Origin: Planctomycetota bacterium
GTDB lineage: Bacteria > Planctomycetota > PLA2 > JAEUHO01
Direction: 5' to 3'
DNA: 7,684 nucleotides
Assembly: GCA_024639415.1 (NCBI GenBank)
Contig: JAHEIK010000171.1
Location: forward strand, 1-7,684
A model generated the notes under the pieces. It had not been told where the DNA came from and did not search any database. It worked only from the letters and a program-made list of their open reading frames with translations. The position numbers were made by a program, and so were the translations under genes. The first letter of the stretch is position 1. The number at the start of each line of letters is the position of its first letter. Below, one piece after another: positions 5,388 to 7,684 of the stretch.

Positions 5388-5759
5388 ATGTCGCACCATG
5401 GCTACTTCTACGGAGGTCCCGAGGGCACGGTAGCGCGGGACGCCGGCAGGCAGGCCAGCGCCGCAGCCTCCGCTGCGCGTAAGGTACGCTCGGAGTCCGA
5501 GGCGCTCGTCGACCGTGTCGAGCGGCTCGCCCTGATGACCGAGGCGCTCTGGATCCTGCTACGCGATCGCTTCGACGTGCAGGAAGAGGAACTCCTGAAG
5601 ATCGCGCGCGATCTGGATCTCTCGGACGGGAAGCTCGACGGGCGTGTGCAGCGGGCGGCCAGCGAGTGCCCCGGCTGCCGGCGCATGGTGGGCAAGCGCC
5701 ATGCGAAGTGCCTCTACTGCGGCACGGAGATGCCGCGCGCGCCGTTCACCGGCGCCTGA
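5388..5759 (+). CDS. Helical protein with C-terminal zinc ribbon
   Basis: A 123-residue soluble protein. After a Gly/His/Tyr-rich start (MSHHGYFYGG), residues about 15-90 are strongly helical with heptad-like spacing of Leu, Val and Ala, probably a coiled coil. A zinc ribbon follows at the C terminus: CPGC at 94-97 and CLYCG at 108-112. Such a layout (coiled coil plus a ribbon of about 20 residues) is seen in many small hypothetical proteins and suggests oligomerisation and protein or nucleic-acid contact, not catalysis. It is the first gene of a pair: the stop codon is followed after only 6 nt by the EEP-domain gene in the same frame. It is divergent from the LRAT-like gene across a 93-nt gap. 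I do not recognise a named family. Confidence 0.8.
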   Translation: MSHHGYFYGGPEGTVARDAGRQASAAASAARKVRSESEALVDRVERLALMTEALWILLRDRFDVQEEELLKIARDLDLSDGKLDGRVQRAASECPGCRRMVGKRHAKCLYCGTEMPRAPFTGA

Positions 5760-5765
5760 CACGCG

Positions 5766-6818
5766 GTGGCTAGGGTCGAGACCACGCCGGAGGCCGCCGA
5801 GGATCCGCAGCGACCGACGCCGCTCCAGTCCGTCGGGCGCGGCGTCTGTCACGTAGCCAGGCTCGCGATCGTGCTGGGTCTGCCCGCGCTGCTGCTCGCC
5901 TGGTTCGTGCCGATCGATGCGGCGCATCCGCCGGCGCAGCCGCCGACTCTCGAGTTGCTCGCTTCCCGCATCGAGACGCTGCGCTTCCACATCGGCGTGG
6001 CGCTGCTCGTCGCGACGCTCTGCCTCCTGCTCGCGCGCGCAGGGCGCTTCGCCGTGGTCGGCGTCGTGCTCACGGCCTGGGCTCTCGTCCCGGCGCTGAC
6101 TTGGCCGTCGGTCGAGCGCAGTCCGCGTACCGGCTCGGCCGTCCTGCGTGTGCTGTCCCTGAATCTCGGCGGCGCGCTGGGTGAGACGCCGCGCGTACTC
6201 GCGGCGATCGATGCCGGGCAGCCCGACGTGCTCGTGCTCCAGGAGTACACGCCTGCGTGGCGGGGCGCCTTGGCAACGACCTTGGCGGAGCGCTTCCCGG
6301 CCCGGCACGAGCGCGTGCGCACGGACAACTTCGGCATGGCCGTCTTCGCGAGGCAGGCTTGGAGCCGCCGCGAGCATCTGCAGCTCGCCGCGTCCGGCAC
6401 GCCGCAGATGCGCTTCGAGTTGCGGCTCGACGGCCAGGTGATCCAGCTGTACGCGCTGCACCTGATCCCGCCCAGTGCGCCGCGCTACGCGCAGCACCGG
6501 GCTGAGTTCGCGGACCTGCTGCGCAGGCTGGCCGAAGACGAGCGGCCGACGGTGTTGCTCGGCGACTTCAACTTCGTGGACCACGGGGCGCTCGCAGGCG
6601 CGCTGCACGAGCGTGGGTTCCACGATGCGCACGGCATCGCCGGCACCGGACGCGGCGCGACCTGGCCCGCGCATGGGAGCTTCCGTTACGTGCCCGGCAT
6701 CCGCATCGACCACGTGTACCTGGGCCACGGGCTCACGGCGACAGCGTCGTGGGTGGGGGGGCACACGGGGAGCGATCACCTACCGGTCGGCGCGGCCATC
6801 GTGCTGGCGGAGGACTAG
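5766..6818 (+). CDS. Membrane-anchored endonuclease/exonuclease/phosphatase protein
   Basis: A 350-residue protein with three N-terminal membrane helices (about 31-49, 74-91 and 94-112) and a complete EEP catalytic domain from about 125. All the usual metal and catalytic positions are visible: SLNLGG with Asn133, LQEY with Glu160, ALHL with His232, GDFN with Asp267 and Asn269, IDHV with Asp315 and His316, and SDHLP with Ser336, Asp337 and His338. The superfamily hydrolyses phosphodiesters (nucleases, sphingomyelinases, inositol-phosphate phosphatases) using Mg2+. The substrate cannot be read from these motifs. The basic loop between helices two and three (ARAGR) and the basic N terminus suggest that the catalytic domain faces the periplasm, as in other EEP proteins with N-terminal helices such as YafD-like ones. 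The GTG at 5766 is the first possible start after the upstream in-frame TGA. It has no ribosome site, so translation is probably coupled to the upstream gene. Confidence 0.9.
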   Translation: MARVETTPEAAEDPQRPTPLQSVGRGVCHVARLAIVLGLPALLLAWFVPIDAAHPPAQPPTLELLASRIETLRFHIGVALLVATLCLLLARAGRFAVVGVVLTAWALVPALTWPSVERSPRTGSAVLRVLSLNLGGALGETPRVLAAIDAGQPDVLVLQEYTPAWRGALATTLAERFPARHERVRTDNFGMAVFARQAWSRREHLQLAASGTPQMRFELRLDGQVIQLYALHLIPPSAPRYAQHRAEFADLLRRLAEDERPTVLLGDFNFVDHGALAGALHERGFHDAHGIAGTGRGATWPAHGSFRYVPGIRIDHVYLGHGLTATASWVGGHTGSDHLPVGAAIVLAED

Positions 6819-6835
6819 GCGGCGCCGCCCGCCGC
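6819..6835 (+). terminator. GC-rich hairpin after the EEP gene
   Basis: GCGGCG (6819-6824) and CGCCGC (6830-6835) pair around a 5-nt loop immediately after the stop codon. A 12-bp palindrome (6818-6829) overlaps it. The stem is very stable but no T-run follows, so it is a weak candidate for an intrinsic terminator or an mRNA-stabilising end. Confidence 0.3.
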
Positions 6836-6884
6836 AGGCTTGAACTTCCTGCAGCCTCCGTCCCCGCAGGCGCGCACCTCACGG

Positions 6885-6890
6885 TAGATT
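6885..6890 (+). promoter_or_regulatory. Candidate -10 box for leaderless start of the ABC gene
   Basis: TAGATT fits the TANNNT form of -10 elements and ends 7 nt before the ATG at 6898, the spacing typical of leaderless transcripts. There is no Shine-Dalgarno motif before that ATG. No good -35 box lies at 16-18 nt, so the promoter is only suggested. Confidence 0.35.
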
Positions 6891-6897
6891 CTGCGCC

Positions 6898-7662
6898 ATG
6901 AGCACGCCGGAAGCCGCGCCGCGGGTGGAGATCGCTGGACTCGCCAAGCAGTACGGAGAGCTCCACGCCGTCCGCGACCTGGACCTCGACGTACGCGCCG
7001 GCGAGATCGTGTCGCTGCTCGGTCCCAACGGCGCGGGCAAGACGACCACCATCCGCATGCTCATGGGCATCCTGCGTCCCTCCGCGGGACGGGCCCGGAT
7101 CGCGGGCCACGACTGCTTCTCGGACCGTCCCGAGGTGATGCGGCACGTCGGCTACCTGCCGGATGAGCCGATCTTCTACGACTATCTCACCGGCCGCGAG
7201 ATCATCGACTTCGTCGCCGAGATGCACGGCCTGGACGCCGACGTCGCGCGCACGCGCCGGCGAGCGCTGGTCAAGCAGCTCGACTTCGCGGACGCCCTCT
7301 CCGACTTCGCGGTCAACTACTCGAAGGGCATGCGCAAGAAGCTGGCCCTTACCTGCGCGCTCATGCACGAGCCCTCCGTGCTCGTCCTGGACGAGCCGAC
7401 GAACGGGCTGGACCCGTTCGCCACACGCACGGTCCACGAACTGCTCAAGGAGCGTGCCGAGCAGGGTGCGTCCGTCTTGTTCTCCACGCACCTCCTCGAT
7501 CAGGCGGAGCGTCTGAGCGACCGCGTCGCGATCCTCTTCGAGGGGCGCCTGGCCGCGGTCGGACCGCTCGAGGATCTGCGCACCCGGCTCGCGGCCGGAG
7601 GCTCCCTGGAGCAGGTCTTCTTCGCCGTCGCCGCAAACGACGAGCCCGAGCCGTCGGCGTGA
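6898..7662 (+). CDS. ABC transporter ATP-binding protein, Ecs-like exporter type
   Basis: A 254-residue, full-length nucleotide-binding subunit that drives transport across the cytoplasmic membrane by ATP hydrolysis. Motifs in order: Walker A GPNGAGKTT (42-50, Lys48); the Q-loop region GYLPDEPIFYDYLTGRE (85-101), where Asp89 stands at the usual Gln; signature YSKGMRKKL (141-149) in place of LSGGQ; Walker B VLVLDEP (161-167, Asp165 and Glu166); D-loop GLDP (170-173); H-loop STH (His198). The GYLPDEP and YSKGM variants are characteristic of the EcsA-like and related ABC-2 exporter ATPases, so this looks like a normal member of that group, not a degenerate one. The ATG at 6898 is supported by the ABC core beginning about ten residues later. 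A following start codon overlaps the stop, so the permease is expected downstream. The transported substrate is unknown. Confidence 0.93.
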   Translation: MSTPEAAPRVEIAGLAKQYGELHAVRDLDLDVRAGEIVSLLGPNGAGKTTTIRMLMGILRPSAGRARIAGHDCFSDRPEVMRHVGYLPDEPIFYDYLTGREIIDFVAEMHGLDADVARTRRRALVKQLDFADALSDFAVNYSKGMRKKLALTCALMHEPSVLVLDEPTNGLDPFATRTVHELLKERAEQGASVLFSTHLLDQAERLSDRVAILFEGRLAAVGPLEDLRTRLAAGGSLEQVFFAVAANDEPEPSA

Positions 7663-7684
7663 GCGGACGTCCGCCCGGGATCCT
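7659..7684 (+). CDS. Start of a downstream gene, probably the ABC permease
   Basis: A GTG at 7659 overlaps the TGA of the ATPase gene by 4 nt (GTGA), a common arrangement for coupled ABC subunits. The frame is open to the window edge and reads MSGRPPGI. Only eight codons are visible, so the identity as a permease rests on context alone. Confidence 0.4.

Noticed and set aside
5559..6779. A 406-codon minus-strand frame opposite the EEP gene
   Set aside because: The plus strand carries all the EEP active-site motifs; the minus translation is Arg/His-rich with no recognisable motif.
7152..7203. Asp in place of the Q-loop Gln and YSKGM in place of LSGGQ as signs of a broken ATPase
   Set aside because: These variants are normal in the Ecs-like/ABC-2 exporter group; Walker A, Walker B and the H-loop are intact.
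6733..7491. A 252-codon minus-strand frame opposite the ABC gene
   Set aside because: The plus strand encodes a complete ABC ATPase with every motif in order.

Overview
The window is a very GC-rich stretch (roughly two-thirds G+C by eye) of a bacterial chromosome. It is densely packed, uses GTG as well as ATG starts, and its codons mostly end in G or C. The best guess for the source is Planctomycetota: it carries a large Ig-like lipoprotein whose lipobox cysteine is followed by a glycine run, a YjbR protein with a histone-H1-like tail, and several unassigned membrane and zinc-ribbon proteins. Myxococcota or another GC-rich environmental lineage cannot be excluded without a search.

Layout. 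(1) 2-1565, plus strand: the 3' part of a multi-spanning membrane protein, overlapping by 8 nt a second gene that joins an N-terminal zinc ribbon to four C-terminal membrane helices. (2) 1566-1885: a 320-nt non-coding gap with small inverted repeats and a clustered 7-mer (CACTGCG). (3) 1886-4126: a 746-aa secreted lipoprotein with two SbsA-type Ig-like domains and a large unassigned C-terminal region. (4) 4179-4592: a YjbR/MmcQ-fold protein ending in four tandem Ala/Lys pentapeptides. (5) 5294-4596, minus strand: an LRAT/NlpC-P60-like protein followed by a 92-aa two-helix membrane protein; this pair converges on the YjbR gene. (6) 5388-6818, plus strand, divergent from the previous pair: a helical protein with a C-terminal zinc ribbon, then a membrane-anchored endonuclease/exonuclease/phosphatase (EEP) enzyme. 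(7) 6898-7684: an Ecs-like ABC-transporter ATPase overlapping by 4 nt the first codons of what is probably its permease.

How the genes may work together. Three tight pairs look like operons: 2-1565, 5294-4596 and 5388-6818. The ABC gene probably heads an exporter operon that leaves the window. Much of the content concerns the envelope (membrane proteins, a surface lipoprotein, a probably periplasmic EEP domain, an ABC exporter), but nothing ties all of it into one pathway. I see no RNA gene, CRISPR array, insertion sequence, phage gene or recognisable defence system. The most unusual items are the YjbR-H1-tail fusion, the LRAT-like/membrane protein pair with a possible leaderless promoter, the zinc-ribbon/EEP junction across an in-frame UGA, and the motif-rich 320-nt gap.
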